A stretch of DNA of 64,000 nucleotides from Flagellimonas profundi. GTDB taxonomy: Bacteria > Bacteroidota > Bacteroidia > Flavobacteriales > Flavobacteriaceae. The notes below the pieces were generated by a model. That model did not search any database. It worked only from the letters and a program-made list of their open reading frames with translations, and had not been told where the DNA came from. The position numbers were made by a program, and so were the translations under genes. Location: assembly GCF_017313275.1 (NCBI RefSeq), contig NZ_JAFLNM010000004.1, positions 186,001 through 250,000 of the forward strand, written 5' to 3'. Positions 1 through 8,621 of the stretch are shown here, piece after piece (the first letter of the stretch is position 1; the number at the start of each line of letters is the position of its first letter).

Positions 1-358
1 TTTGGGCATATCCGGATGTTCTTACGAAATCAACGATCTGATCGCTTTCCACATCAATTCCCAAATCTTCGAACTGTTGGTTCAAAATGGTTTTTCTTAC
101 TTCTTGCTCGTAAACCATGTTCACCAACTGTGTGGATGTAACTGTGGGTCCATATCTTCTGGAAGCTGTTTCTACTTGCGTTCGAAACTCATCGATCGGA
201 ATATTTTCTCCATTTACCTCTGCAACCGAGGAGCCCACTTTTCCACCAGCAAAATTGTTACTGCTGAATACTCCTGATATTACGAATGCGAACAACGCCA
301 AACCAATAATTAGAATCAGAACTGTTGTTCGTTTTCTAATATTCTCTAATATTGCCAT
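1..358 (-). CDS. PpiD/SurA-type peptidylprolyl isomerase, amino-terminal part (runs off window)
   Basis: About 119 codons are visible; the gene continues beyond base 1. It begins at ATG 358 with a short cytoplasmic stretch (MAILENIRKR), then one hydrophobic anchor at about residues 12-31. A periplasmic SurA_N-like region follows (NGENIPIDEFR, TQLVNMVYEQEVRK). This is the architecture of PpiD, an inner-membrane-anchored chaperone and isomerase that helps outer membrane proteins fold. The isomerase domains themselves lie outside the window. It is the last gene in an envelope-biogenesis block on the minus strand that also contains lptC, which fits a role in envelope assembly. The PpiD assignment rests only on the anchor and the SurA_N-like segment. 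Confidence 0.8.
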   Translation of the reverse strand, partial: MAILENIRKRTTVLILIIGLALFAFVISGVFSSNNFAGGKVGSSVAEVNGENIPIDEFRTQVETASRRYGPTVTSTQLVNMVYEQEVRKTILNQQFEDLGIDVESDQIVDFVRTSGYAQ

Positions 359-442
359 TTTACTGCTTGTTTTCTTTAAATTCAGTGGGCGAAAATACCA
401 CTTTCTTTTCAAATAGGAAAGCTAAAAAAGGGTCGGAAATTA

Positions 443-1732
443 TTAATCTTCAGCATGAACGCGCACACTTACCAAATCTATTTTGGTATTGGACACCTCC
501 AAAATCTTGAAAGTAAAATTATCTACCGTGACTTCTGAATCCTGCTCCGGTATTTCCCCTGTTTGGTTAACGATCAACCCACCCAAAGTCTCGTATTCTT
601 CCCCTTCCGGAAGTTCCAGTTTATAATTTTCGTTAATGTAATCGACCTCCATTCGAGCTGAAAACTTATACTCGTTCTCACTGATTTGCTCTTCATAAAG
701 ATCTGTGGAATCGTGTTCATCTTCAATTTCCCCAAAAAGCTCCTCGATAATGTCCTCGACCGTTAAAATTCCGGATGTGCCTCCATATTCATCGAGAACA
801 ACCGCCATACTTTTTCTTTTTTTGGTCAACACATTCAAAATATCCTGGATGAGCATGGTTTCTGGAACAAACTCAACGGGCAGCAGTATGCTTTTGATGG
901 TCTTTGGTTTTTTGAAGAGCTCATAGGAATGTACATATCCGATAATCTCGTCGATGCTTTCCTTAAATATCAAGATTTTGGAATAACCGGTTTCCGTAAA
1001 GAGCTTGGTCAAGTTTTTGGGTGTCTCGTTCTGTTCCACGGCGGTAATTTCGGTACGGGGAACCATCACCTCTCGTGCTTTTACGGTTGAAAACTGCAAT
1101 GCATTCTGAAAGATCTGGATCTCGGAATCCACATCGTCCTCTTCTTCAACGGTTTCCATTTGTTCGGTGATATAATCCCCAAGTTCCAGTTTTGTAAAGG
1201 ACAATTGTACTTCATCCCCTTCGTCCTTGAAAAATATTTTTAAAATAAAATCCGAAACTCTAATTACGAACCATGAAATCCCCGAAAACAAGAGGTAAAA
1301 AAAATAGGCAGGTACCGCAAATACCTTGAGCAATGCATTGGAATAGATTTGAAAGAAGACTTTTGGCAGAAACTCCGCGGTCAACAAGATCAAGAGTGTA
1401 GAAATAATGGTTTGTGACAGTAAGCTGAAATCGGTCAACAATACGTTAAGAAACTGATAATCGGTAGGAAGCATCCCCTGAAACCACTCCATTAACAAAT
1501 CACCCATAAAAAGGCCGTAGATGACCAATGCTATATTATTGCCAATGAGCATGGTGGCAATAAATTTTGAAGGTTTATCGGTAAGCCAGGTAAGTACCTT
1601 GGCCAGAAAGCCCTCCTGTTTTTTTTCTATTTCAATATGGATCCTGTTGGCCGAAACGAAGGCAATCTCCATTCCGGAAAAAAATGCTGAAAACAGCAGG
1701 GAAAGAACGATGATGATAATGGAAGAATCCAA
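443..1732 (-). CDS. Hemolysin-family/CorC-type membrane protein with DUF21, CBS pair and CorC_HlyC domains
   Basis: This 429-residue protein has the order seen in CNNM/CorC-type divalent-cation transport proteins. An amino-terminal DUF21 region with several membrane segments (about residues 1-180, with SAFFSGMEIAFVSANR) is followed by a CBS pair (about 205-325, with VPRTEITAV and VVLDEYGGTSGILTVEDIIEE). A carboxy-terminal CorC_HlyC domain ends the protein (about 345-425, with YETLGGLIVNQTGEIPE). The family is linked to magnesium/cobalt efflux or membrane maintenance; its substrate here is unknown. The start is a TTG codon at 1732, directly after the stop of the upstream 67-residue gene, and no ATG fits better. 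GldE, a gliding-motility protein, has a similar architecture, but the usual gldD neighbour is absent, so a general CorC-like protein is more likely. Confidence 0.87.
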   Translation of the reverse strand: MDSSIIIIVLSLLFSAFFSGMEIAFVSANRIHIEIEKKQEGFLAKVLTWLTDKPSKFIATMLIGNNIALVIYGLFMGDLLMEWFQGMLPTDYQFLNVLLTDFSLLSQTIISTLLILLTAEFLPKVFFQIYSNALLKVFAVPAYFFYLLFSGISWFVIRVSDFILKIFFKDEGDEVQLSFTKLELGDYITEQMETVEEEDDVDSEIQIFQNALQFSTVKAREVMVPRTEITAVEQNETPKNLTKLFTETGYSKILIFKESIDEIIGYVHSYELFKKPKTIKSILLPVEFVPETMLIQDILNVLTKKRKSMAVVLDEYGGTSGILTVEDIIEELFGEIEDEHDSTDLYEEQISENEYKFSARMEVDYINENYKLELPEGEEYETLGGLIVNQTGEIPEQDSEVTVDNFTFKILEVSNTKIDLVSVRVHAED

Positions 1733-1734
1733 TG

Positions 1735-1938
1735 CTATTGTTGATTATCCTTTTTTCGCTGTTCAAAACGTTTTCGATATCTTCTTCTAAAAGCGAACAT
1801 AGCGATAGATACGACCGCAAAGAAGATAAATATGTAGGTATCCTTTGGGTTTATGCTCCAAAGTGTGGCGATCTTATATATGGAAATGGCGGCTACCGCC
1901 AAATAAAGGTATTCTGTGTATCTTAAAATCTTGATCAT
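1735..1938 (-). CDS. Small conserved-type membrane protein (67 aa)
   Basis: The 67-residue product has two hydrophobic segments (about residues 9-27 and 34-50). A strongly basic tail follows (RRRYRKRFEQRKKDNQQ), which should face the cytoplasm by the positive-inside rule. It starts at ATG 1938, just upstream of the lptC stop, and ends three bases before the CorC-like gene, so it is probably cotranscribed with both. I do not recognise a named family. Its tight packing in an envelope-biogenesis operon and its coherent two-helix pattern support a real gene. Function unknown. Confidence 0.7.
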   Translation of the reverse strand: MIKILRYTEYLYLAVAAISIYKIATLWSINPKDTYIFIFFAVVSIAMFAFRRRYRKRFEQRKKDNQQ

Positions 1939-1939
1939 A

Positions 1940-2542
1940 CTATTCTTCTTCTTTAATCGTCATTAGGCCGTAAGTTTTATGGGCCTTAAAAAAGGTGAAG
2001 TCCTTATTAAAATCCATTCCTTCACCGTCCATTACGGTACCATCTTCGGGGTTGGTATAGGTAAAAGCGGCTTCGGTAAAAACCCAATTGTTCTTTCTAT
2101 CAAAATATAATTGGTCGGTCTCCAGCTTTTTACCATCATGTGTTTCCACAACAACATTCCCTTGCAAATCTATCAAATTGGTCTGAGAATATACAATACC
2201 GTAATCGGCAACGATCACACTTTTCTGATTTTTTTCATCATAAAAATCAACCTGGAGCCCTTCAGGAAAGGTACGGAATTTAAATCTTTGATTATCAAAA
2301 TCCTCGGATAACGGACTGGTAAGAACCGCTATCACCCGTGTAGTTGCAGAATCTTGGGTTCCCATCGCCTCCATGGTCTCGGTATAAGTCAAGGTGAAGT
2401 TTTGGGCCACGCCTTGTGGAAACAAGGGTTTTACCGCTTCTTCCCCAACCCTCTCGTAGTCATCACCACAGGATATAAAAAGGATTGCCACGGTAAAAAC
2501 CGTGGCAAAGCTCTTTAAAATATGTTTTGATGTGTATTTCAC
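1940..2542 (-). CDS. lptC: LPS export ABC transporter periplasmic protein LptC
   Basis: LptC bridges the inner-membrane LptBFG transporter to periplasmic LptA during lipopolysaccharide export. The 200-residue product has a lipoprotein-type signal (LFISC, then GDDYER). Its body resembles the LptC/OstA beta-jellyroll, with the typical chain of phrases for LPS-export proteins: VIVADYGIVYSQTNLIDLQG, then VVVETHDGKKLETDQLYFD. Flavobacterial LptC proteins are usually lipoproteins of about this size. The start codon is GTG at 2542, and its G overlaps the TAG stop of the upstream TPR gene, indicating translational coupling. The neighbouring TPR and barrel genes fit an outer-membrane assembly operon. 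Confidence 0.85.
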   Translation of the reverse strand: MKYTSKHILKSFATVFTVAILFISCGDDYERVGEEAVKPLFPQGVAQNFTLTYTETMEAMGTQDSATTRVIAVLTSPLSEDFDNQRFKFRTFPEGLQVDFYDEKNQKSVIVADYGIVYSQTNLIDLQGNVVVETHDGKKLETDQLYFDRKNNWVFTEAAFTYTNPEDGTVMDGEGMDFNKDFTFFKAHKTYGLMTIKEEE

Positions 2543-3912
2543 TACAAGTTAGGTACTGTAACACTACCGCCTACCCAACAGCTGAAGGAAATGGTTTGAC
2601 CAGCTTTTCCTGAGCTGAAAATCATTTCTTTGGATGGGGCCTTGGCTGCGTAACTTGCCGCAGTTTGACTTGCTCTGCTACCCAAAGCAGGGTCTACTCG
2701 ACCAGCTTTTCTTGCCATGTCGGCAGCTTTCCAGTATATCGCTCTCTTTTCGAACGGAGTACTACCACAGGCATTGGCACTGGTTGCATACAAGTTGGCG
2801 ATCAACAAATATGCCTTACCGTTTGCCGGGTTGGCATCAATAGCTTTAAGTGCGTAACTTCTTGCTTGTGACTTGCTGCTATTTCTAACCGTAGTGGCAA
2901 TTTTATAAAGGATATCGGATTTCTTATAGGAATCAGTTTCCAACTCTACCGCTTTGTTGAAGTCAGCAAGTGCACCGTTCATATCTCCAGACTTTTGTTT
3001 AAGTGCACCACCGTACATATAAGCATCGGCAGATGGATCCAAAGCCAACTGGGCCTCGAACAACTTTCTAAACATTGGATCGTCTATACACTCCTTGGAG
3101 AACATTCTACCCACGGCACGCTTTACCCATTTTACATCATCCTTCTTTTCCTCAAAGCTTTTTTCGTACAATGGAATCAAGTTATCGCAATCTGCAAGTG
3201 CACCCAATTTGGAATCTACACTGCTTGCTACTTTACCAAAAGACTCAGAATTCACCGTAGCAACCCTAAGGGCTCTTTTTTCTTTAGAAGTCAAGGTGCC
3301 CAAAGAATCTTTTGGAAGAAGCTTAGTTACAATATCCGTAAGTTTTTGGTTTTCTGCTTCAATTCTTCCAGTAACATCATCGTATGTTGTAAATACGTCT
3401 TGAAGGTCTTTTTTACCGGCATCGTGCAAATCCACCAAGCTAGAGAAATAAAGATATAAGGCTCTTGGGTTCTTAAAGTTGGACTGATCTTCTTGAAAAG
3501 CTTTATCCAACAAATTGAACAACTCCTCATCGGAAGCCATTTTGTTCTCGTACATCAACAAAGCTTTGTCGATGGCAACACCTGCCTTGGTGTAATTTGT
3601 TGGGAAATACTTTAGACTATTATCGTACAAGTCCAACAAATCCTGGATGTATGCATCCTTCTCAGCTCCTGTTGAGCTTTCAACCTTCGCTTTCAGGATT
3701 CGCTCTCCATAGGAGAAATTTGCCTTGTTAATGTCCGGGCAACTTTCGTAAACCATTTTCCATGGTTCATAAGCTGCATCATAGTTTTTCACCTTTACGT
3801 GTTCTGCATAAATCGACAGATTGGTCATACACTCGGGGTTCTGCGCTTGGGCCATACTTAATCCCGCCAACATGGTGACCATTATCATTGTTAAGTAGTG
3901 TCTCTTTTTCAT
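2542..3912 (-). CDS. Secreted tetratricopeptide-repeat protein
   Basis: I chose ATG 3912, which gives 456 residues and places a clean signal peptide (MKKRHYLTMIMVTMLAGLSM, then AQAQ) at the start; an upstream in-frame start would add ten residues that spoil it. The mature protein is helical. Its clearest TPR-like unit is near residue 300 (YMYGGALKQKSGDMNGALAD), followed by a second near 370 (ANGKAYLLIANLYATSANAC). A short hydrophobic tail (TISFSCWVGGSVTVPNL) ends the protein. It probably acts as a periplasmic or outer-membrane scaffold. It overlaps lptC by one base and lies downstream of coaX and the barrel gene. No enzymatic motif is visible. Confidence 0.8.
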   Translation of the reverse strand: MKKRHYLTMIMVTMLAGLSMAQAQNPECMTNLSIYAEHVKVKNYDAAYEPWKMVYESCPDINKANFSYGERILKAKVESSTGAEKDAYIQDLLDLYDNSLKYFPTNYTKAGVAIDKALLMYENKMASDEELFNLLDKAFQEDQSNFKNPRALYLYFSSLVDLHDAGKKDLQDVFTTYDDVTGRIEAENQKLTDIVTKLLPKDSLGTLTSKEKRALRVATVNSESFGKVASSVDSKLGALADCDNLIPLYEKSFEEKKDDVKWVKRAVGRMFSKECIDDPMFRKLFEAQLALDPSADAYMYGGALKQKSGDMNGALADFNKAVELETDSYKKSDILYKIATTVRNSSKSQARSYALKAIDANPANGKAYLLIANLYATSANACGSTPFEKRAIYWKAADMARKAGRVDPALGSRASQTAASYAAKAPSKEMIFSSGKAGQTISFSCWVGGSVTVPNL

Positions 3913-4015
3913 CTTACTAATTTTAAAGCTGTTAAAGTACAAATTTTCATTAAAAAATCCTCCTGAAGGACCTTCTATGGGTGGTTATTTATCAAATTTT
4001 TAAAAAAAGGGGCTA

Positions 4016-5281
4016 TCAATTTATTTTTCTCTGTCTAAACCATCTATCATTTAACGATAAGCCTATATTGACTTTAAAATAACTTTCCTCTATCAGGTTT
4101 GCATCGGTTGTTCCACGCCTTCCGAGTTCAAAACCTAGGTTTAGATTGGAGAAATCCCCTCCTAGTGGTAAACCTAATCCAAAAGTTATGCCAAAGTTGT
4201 TAATTTCTTTATTGTTGACCGTTAAACCGCTTACATCGTACCTAAGCCCGGCACGGTATGTAACGCGTTTAAAGTAGCTTGAAAGAGGTCGATAGTCAGG
4301 AATCCAGTACCCTCCAAAGGCATAGGTACTCGCATCATTGTATGTTACATTCTCCAAGCCGAGGAACGTATTGTCAAAATCGCTCATTTTTTGAAAACTG
4401 TACTCACCCCCAAGAAACCATTTTTTATTTTCCCCAAAACCAAGACCAACCGTTGTTCTGGTCGGTATTTTCAACTCCGTGTTCCTTAGGTTGGATGCGT
4501 CCAGGTTTACATCGACCACCTCTACATTAGCACCTGTATCCAACGAAAACGACCCCAAGCGCTGGTTGTTTTTTGAGACCAAATTACCCTGGGTATTCAC
4601 CAAAACAGAGGTATAGAGCGTATATTTATCCTTAATAATAGGAGTATAGTTTAAGGCATATTTAAAATCGTACCCGTTTACTTTGGACTCCCGATTGTCC
4701 AGAGTCCCAAACTGTACCCCTTCGACACTTTGAACCCTTTCATATTCCAGCGTACCAAAATTAAAATTGGCCGTTACCCCTAGACTCAGGTATTTAATAG
4801 GTTCGAACCCTATGGAGGCATACAATCGGTTGAGCCCGCCTGATCCCGTATACACATTGGTGACTTCGGAACCTTGACCATTTACCGAAATTGCATTCAA
4901 GTTATACCCTACAGATGAATAAGGCATAATACCAAAACCGAACCCTGCATTCTTTGCGATCGGGAAACCAATGGAAAGGTAATCCAAGTTGGTTTTGGAA
5001 ACATTTTGCTCCTCTGTCCAGTCCTTTAACCGGTACTCTTTATGGGAAAGCCCTGCCGTATATGCGGTTAACCTAAGCTTGGAGTATGCCGCTGGATTGG
5101 TCAAATTGATATGGATACTGTCCCCATACATACTTATACCGCCCATCATTTGATTGTCCACCGAACCGTTGTCCCGGTGATCGCCTATTCCGAAGTAAGA
5201 ATATGGCGAAATGGTTCCATTTTGTGCGAACAAACCATGGGCAGTAACGCAAAAAAAAGCGATCAGAATTTTTTTAATCAT
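4016..5281 (-). CDS. Outer membrane beta-barrel protein
   Basis: This 421-residue protein has a signal peptide (MIKKILIAFFCVTAHGLFAQ) followed by alternating amphipathic strands typical of a large outer membrane barrel. Early motifs are NGTISPYSYFGIGDHRDNGS and a TNPAAYSKLR segment like that seen near the start of FadL-like transport proteins. The end, KVNIGLSLNDRWFRQRKIN, shows the last strand followed by a short basic tail. Its ATG at 5281 directly follows the coaX stop (TGAATG), so the two are probably cotranscribed. The substrate is unknown; a FadL/OmpP1-like channel is possible but not shown. Confidence 0.8.
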   Translation of the reverse strand: MIKKILIAFFCVTAHGLFAQNGTISPYSYFGIGDHRDNGSVDNQMMGGISMYGDSIHINLTNPAAYSKLRLTAYTAGLSHKEYRLKDWTEEQNVSKTNLDYLSIGFPIAKNAGFGFGIMPYSSVGYNLNAISVNGQGSEVTNVYTGSGGLNRLYASIGFEPIKYLSLGVTANFNFGTLEYERVQSVEGVQFGTLDNRESKVNGYDFKYALNYTPIIKDKYTLYTSVLVNTQGNLVSKNNQRLGSFSLDTGANVEVVDVNLDASNLRNTELKIPTRTTVGLGFGENKKWFLGGEYSFQKMSDFDNTFLGLENVTYNDASTYAFGGYWIPDYRPLSSYFKRVTYRAGLRYDVSGLTVNNKEINNFGITFGLGLPLGGDFSNLNLGFELGRRGTTDANLIEESYFKVNIGLSLNDRWFRQRKIN

Positions 5282-6010
5282 TCAGTTTGTGTTGTATTCC
5301 AGTAGGCAATTAAGTCCCTCCAAGAGAAATTTGGAGTTCGCAAATATGGTGTTTTTTAGCCTTTTGGCAAAAAAATGGGAGTCTCCGCCTGTTAAAATAA
5401 CTGTTAAATCTTGAAAACGAGATTGATATTGATCGATCACCCCATCCACTTCTTGGGCCACCCCGTTGATCACACCACTGTGCATGCAGGATTCGGTTGA
5501 GTTGCCGATAAAATCCAGCAGCTCCTCGGGTTCCAACAAAGGAAGTCCCGCGGTTTGGTTGTGCATGGCGTTGTACCGCATCCGAATACCGGGCGAAATG
5601 GCTCCGCCGACATATTCCCCCGCATTGTTCACCATATCGTAGGTGATGCAGGTTCCCGCATCAATGACCAAGGTATTGCCCCTCGTGTTTTGGTAATAGG
5701 CCGCCGTGGCCAGGGCAATCCTATCCACCCCCAAAGTTGTAGGAGTGGCATAACTGTTTTTAAAGGGAACTTTGGATTGGCTCGTGAGCACGTGCACTCT
5801 GCAGAACAGGGCCACTACATCCCTTTCTTTCCGGTCCAGTTTACCGACAGATGATATAATGGCATGGTTGATCCGCGGATATTTCTCGAACAGTTCCTTT
5901 ATGTTGGAAAGGAACAATCCCGACTCAAAGCTGTGGTCGTAGATGATCCTTCTGTTCTCAAAAACAGCGTATTTGATCAAGGTATTCCCTATATCGATAA
6001 CCAGATTCAT
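5282..6010 (-). CDS. coaX: Type III pantothenate kinase
   Basis: CoaX phosphorylates pantothenate in the first step of coenzyme A synthesis, in the cytoplasm. The 242-residue length is typical. All family landmarks are present: the amino-terminal phosphate motif DIGNTLIKYAVF, the central GVDRIALATAAY segment, the catalytic VIDAGTCITYDMV block, and GGAISPGIRMRYNAM, followed by a late VILTGGDSHFF motif. Type III enzymes are ASKHA-fold kinases unrelated to CoaA and usually need a monovalent cation. The gene leads the minus-strand envelope block. A near-consensus -7 element (GACCTTTG) sits just upstream of its ATG, so the transcript may have a very short leader; that is only a suggestion. Confidence 0.95.
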   Translation of the reverse strand: MNLVIDIGNTLIKYAVFENRRIIYDHSFESGLFLSNIKELFEKYPRINHAIISSVGKLDRKERDVVALFCRVHVLTSQSKVPFKNSYATPTTLGVDRIALATAAYYQNTRGNTLVIDAGTCITYDMVNNAGEYVGGAISPGIRMRYNAMHNQTAGLPLLEPEELLDFIGNSTESCMHSGVINGVAQEVDGVIDQYQSRFQDLTVILTGGDSHFFAKRLKNTIFANSKFLLEGLNCLLEYNTN

Positions 6011-6063
6011 GGTACAAAGGTCGGGAATTGGAAAAAATCAGAACCTTTTTTTCGGGTTTTTGT

Positions 6064-6093
6064 TTGTATATCCTAATTTTGAAATTATATTTG
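6064..6093 (+). promoter_or_regulatory. Bacteroidota-type promoter of tRNA-Phe
   Basis: A TTG at 6064-6066 is followed after 19 bases by TATATTTG at 6086-6093. This matches the Bacteroidota consensus TTG, 19-21 bases, TAnnTTTG. Transcription would start near 6100, about a dozen bases before the mature tRNA. Confidence 0.75.
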
Positions 6094-6112
6094 CACCCGC
6101 TTAATAAAGCTT

Positions 6113-6188
<76 letters not shown>

Positions 6189-6189
6189 C

Positions 6190-6230
6190 AAACCCTCGCA
6201 TCCACAAGGATTGTGGGGGTTTTGTTTTTT
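6190..6230 (+). terminator. Rho-independent terminator of tRNA-Phe
   Basis: A hairpin with inner stem CCACAA-GGA-TTGTGG (6202-6216) and an outer arm AAACCC/GGGTTT is followed by TTGTTTTTT. It sits two bases after the encoded CCA end. Confidence 0.75.
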
Positions 6231-6467
6231 GGTTGACAATTTCGTTGACATTATCAATTATCCAATTGCTTGAAATTATTTCTTCACAAGAGGTTTTTTT
6301 GTAAGATAATCTGCTGTTCTAGTACTAAGAAAATTTATTTGAAGAATGATTGATGATTTTGAAATTGAAAGGTTTCCAGATTAATGACGACTATTCTTAC
6401 AAAAGAATTTGTTGAATTTTACGTTAATTAATTAATATTGTATATTTTTAGAGACAAGGGGTTAATT
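6231..6467. other. AT-rich gene-free stretch after tRNA-Phe
   Basis: This 237-base stretch has no supportable gene. It is strongly AT-rich compared with the DNA left of the tRNA and contains a short repeated phrase, GTTGACA, at about 6232 and 6244. No integrase gene or remnant, and no second copy of the tRNA 3' end, was recognised here or elsewhere in the accessory region. Confidence 0.5.
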
Positions 6468-6713
6468 ATGCATTTTTTTGAAAATTTACCAGAGAAGTTA
6501 AACTTAGCATATAGTTTGCTAGCAGGCACCTTATTTTCTCAATTTATAAGAGAAGATACTGTGATTAGTCATGAGGCCAAGGGTGTTCTCAAAAACCCCG
6601 CGGATAAAATTCTCATTGATGACACTGTTCAAGAGTTGAAGAAAGACTCTTCAATGAAAAAGAAGAAAATTACCCTTTCTGACGATACCGAGGTTGTAAT
6701 CAACATATCTTAA
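6468..6713 (+). CDS. Small hypothetical protein (81 aa), accessory region
   Basis: I chose ATG 6468 over an in-frame TTG 30 bases upstream, because the preceding codons look like leader sequence. The 81-residue product begins MHFFENLPEKLNLAYSLLAG, a partly hydrophobic amphipathic helix. It continues with a charged region (QELKKDSSMKKKKITLSDD) and ends on a short hydrophobic strand. No family is recognised. It lies 18 bases upstream of the DUF6338-like membrane gene, so the two are probably cotranscribed. The high AT content matches the rest of the accessory block. Real gene likely, function unknown. Confidence 0.55.
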   Translation: MHFFENLPEKLNLAYSLLAGTLFSQFIREDTVISHEAKGVLKNPADKILIDDTVQELKKDSSMKKKKITLSDDTEVVINIS

Positions 6714-6731
6714 AACTAAATAGTGTGACAA

Positions 6732-7883
6732 ATGGAGTTTAATATTGCACTTCACACTATTTTTTATGTTTCCATATTTATAATTCCAGGTTTCTTATTA
6801 AGACGATTTTACTTTACTGGAGAATTTAACAAAGAGTTCTCACAGGGTAATTTAATGGAACGATTCATTTGGACCATCTTCAGTAGCATTATGGTCCTGC
6901 TTGCAAGCTCTTTTTTCTTTTACCTATTGAGGGTGATTTCAGGAAAAAAGTTGTTGTCAGCTATATCATATTCAACTATTAAAGAAATTTTTGACTTACT
7001 ATCAAATAATGAAATTCCCAAGTCCAGTAAATTTTTTCTTGTTTATAAGGACTTCTTAATTCTAATTTTAGGGGTATATATTGCTGCTATTCTTATAGGA
7101 ATAGTTTTTAGAAAAGCAGCTTTATCAAACTTTTTAAGATCATTATTTCCTGTATTGAAATATAAAAACTATTGGTACTATTTTATACGTGGAAAAGTCA
7201 AATTAGCACCGAAAGAGTCAGGGATGGTTTATTGGTATACTGATGCAGATATACTAGTGGACCAAAATGGAAAAGCCAAAATGTACAGCGGAAAAATTAC
7301 TGACTATTTTATTAATTCTGAAACAAACGAACTTGAGAGCATCTTTTTGGAAGATACTAACCGATATAAGTTTGATGACAATGGAAACTATCAACTAGTT
7401 CCAATACCAGGTCATACATTATGCATTCCCTTCAATCGAATGTTAAATATGAATTTGACCTACGTAAATCGAGAAAAGAATCAATCTTGGAAAAGAAATG
7501 TTGTCTGGTGGCTCATTGAAATATCATACTATGGCTTGGTTTTCATATTGGTATCCTTATTTTTTTTAGAAGATTTTCCGTTTATAAAATTGAACTCAAT
7601 ACTGGACAAAATTGGATTTTCAATTAATACATGGGTTCTTCTTTCAATTTTTAAAGCCATATTCCAAAACATTGTTTTTCCAATTGAATCAAGCAAAAGG
7701 AAGGTAACTTTAACTGCTAATATCATAGGAGTTATCGTATCTTCTATTCAATACTTGTGGATTTTTGACATCTATGGCTTTTTTTCTGTACTTGGCCTTA
7801 CAGCTATAGTTTTTTTCATTCTAGTTTTCAAGTTTGTCAACGTAGAAAAAAAGGAGGAGAATTCTAAAGATTCACTAAAATAA
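6732..7883 (+). CDS. DUF6338-like multi-pass membrane protein
   Basis: The 383-residue product has three membrane segments in its first third (about residues 8-26 with FIIPGF, 47-68, and 104-126). A soluble middle domain follows (about 135-255) and then three to four more membrane segments up to residue 372. The soluble part has a substituted-loop pattern (KAKMYSGKITDYFINSETNE, IPGHTLCIPFNRML) resembling the small beta domain of DUF6338 proteins. That assignment is tentative and from memory. The tail is charged (VEKKEENSKDSLK). It follows a small gene by 18 bases in an AT-rich island next to tRNA-Phe. A role in defence or envelope modification is possible but has no direct support. Confidence 0.65.
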   Translation: MEFNIALHTIFYVSIFIIPGFLLRRFYFTGEFNKEFSQGNLMERFIWTIFSSIMVLLASSFFFYLLRVISGKKLLSAISYSTIKEIFDLLSNNEIPKSSKFFLVYKDFLILILGVYIAAILIGIVFRKAALSNFLRSLFPVLKYKNYWYYFIRGKVKLAPKESGMVYWYTDADILVDQNGKAKMYSGKITDYFINSETNELESIFLEDTNRYKFDDNGNYQLVPIPGHTLCIPFNRMLNMNLTYVNREKNQSWKRNVVWWLIEISYYGLVFILVSLFFLEDFPFIKLNSILDKIGFSINTWVLLSIFKAIFQNIVFPIESSKRKVTLTANIIGVIVSSIQYLWIFDIYGFFSVLGLTAIVFFILVFKFVNVEKKEENSKDSLK

Positions 7884-8018
7884 CCAATTTTCAAAAAATA
7901 AATATCTCTTGCTTTACCGAACCATTTGAAGAAATTTCTTCTAATGAAGTAGATTCATACCTGAGTTCACGACTTAATAACTACTCCCTTAACCTTATGA
8001 GCATAAAACAACCGTAAG

Positions 8019-8621
8019 ATGAATGATTCTTTAGAAAACTTTTTAACAGATAGCGGCGAATTTATTTTGGATTCCTTGGTTGATAATGAAGTAGTGAAGG
8101 AAATACCGGTAATAGGGACATCAATTAATATTATCAAAGGGGTTAAAAGCATCCGTGACAAGATTTATCTCAACAAAGTGAAAACTTTTATCGATAAATT
8201 GGGAAGCATTAATGAGAAGCAAAAAGAAAGGCTTATTAACGAATCAAAAAAAGATCAAAATCGTAGAGTAAAATTTGGAGAAGCCCTTTATACTTCCATC
8301 GAACATAGTGATTCTATGGTTAAAGTTGAATATTTGGCTGTGGCTTTTGAAGCATTCCTTAACGGCGACATTGATAACGCCGAGTTAAGATTAATTTGTC
8401 ATGCCATTAAATCATCTTTTTCAGATGAACTTATGGATGTCGTAGAGAATGAAAATTATTCTTCTGATTTAAAATTTCTAGTTCCTTCAGGGTTAGCGGA
8501 AGCACTTTATTTTGGCATGGTTTCTCATGGCACCCAACAAGGGCCGGGATACCAACTGACATCCATTGCTATTAACCTTAGGGATGCATGGAAAAAATAT
8601 GGCAATAAAAAGAGTAATTAA
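8019..8621 (+). CDS. Hypothetical helical protein (200 aa), accessory region
   Basis: The 200-residue product is predicted helical from its periodicity. A short hydrophobic stretch near residue 30 (EIPVIGTSINIIKGVKSIRD) could be a membrane-associated amphipathic helix. A charged middle follows (EKQKERLINESKKDQNRR), then two regular helical repeats and a compact carboxy end (HGTQQGPGYQLTSIAINLRD). No family is recognised. Its stop codon abuts the stop of the convergent DUF4468-like gene with no spacer. The sequence is AT-rich like the rest of the block. I can only say that it is a plausible accessory-region orphan, probably an intracellular helical protein. Confidence 0.6.
   Translation: MNDSLENFLTDSGEFILDSLVDNEVVKEIPVIGTSINIIKGVKSIRDKIYLNKVKTFIDKLGSINEKQKERLINESKKDQNRRVKFGEALYTSIEHSDSMVKVEYLAVAFEAFLNGDIDNAELRLICHAIKSSFSDELMDVVENENYSSDLKFLVPSGLAEALYFGMVSHGTQQGPGYQLTSIAINLRDAWKKYGNKKSN

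Noticed and set aside
2995..3459. 154-residue frame antisense to the TPR gene
   Set aside because: Antisense shadow with no start context or family pattern.
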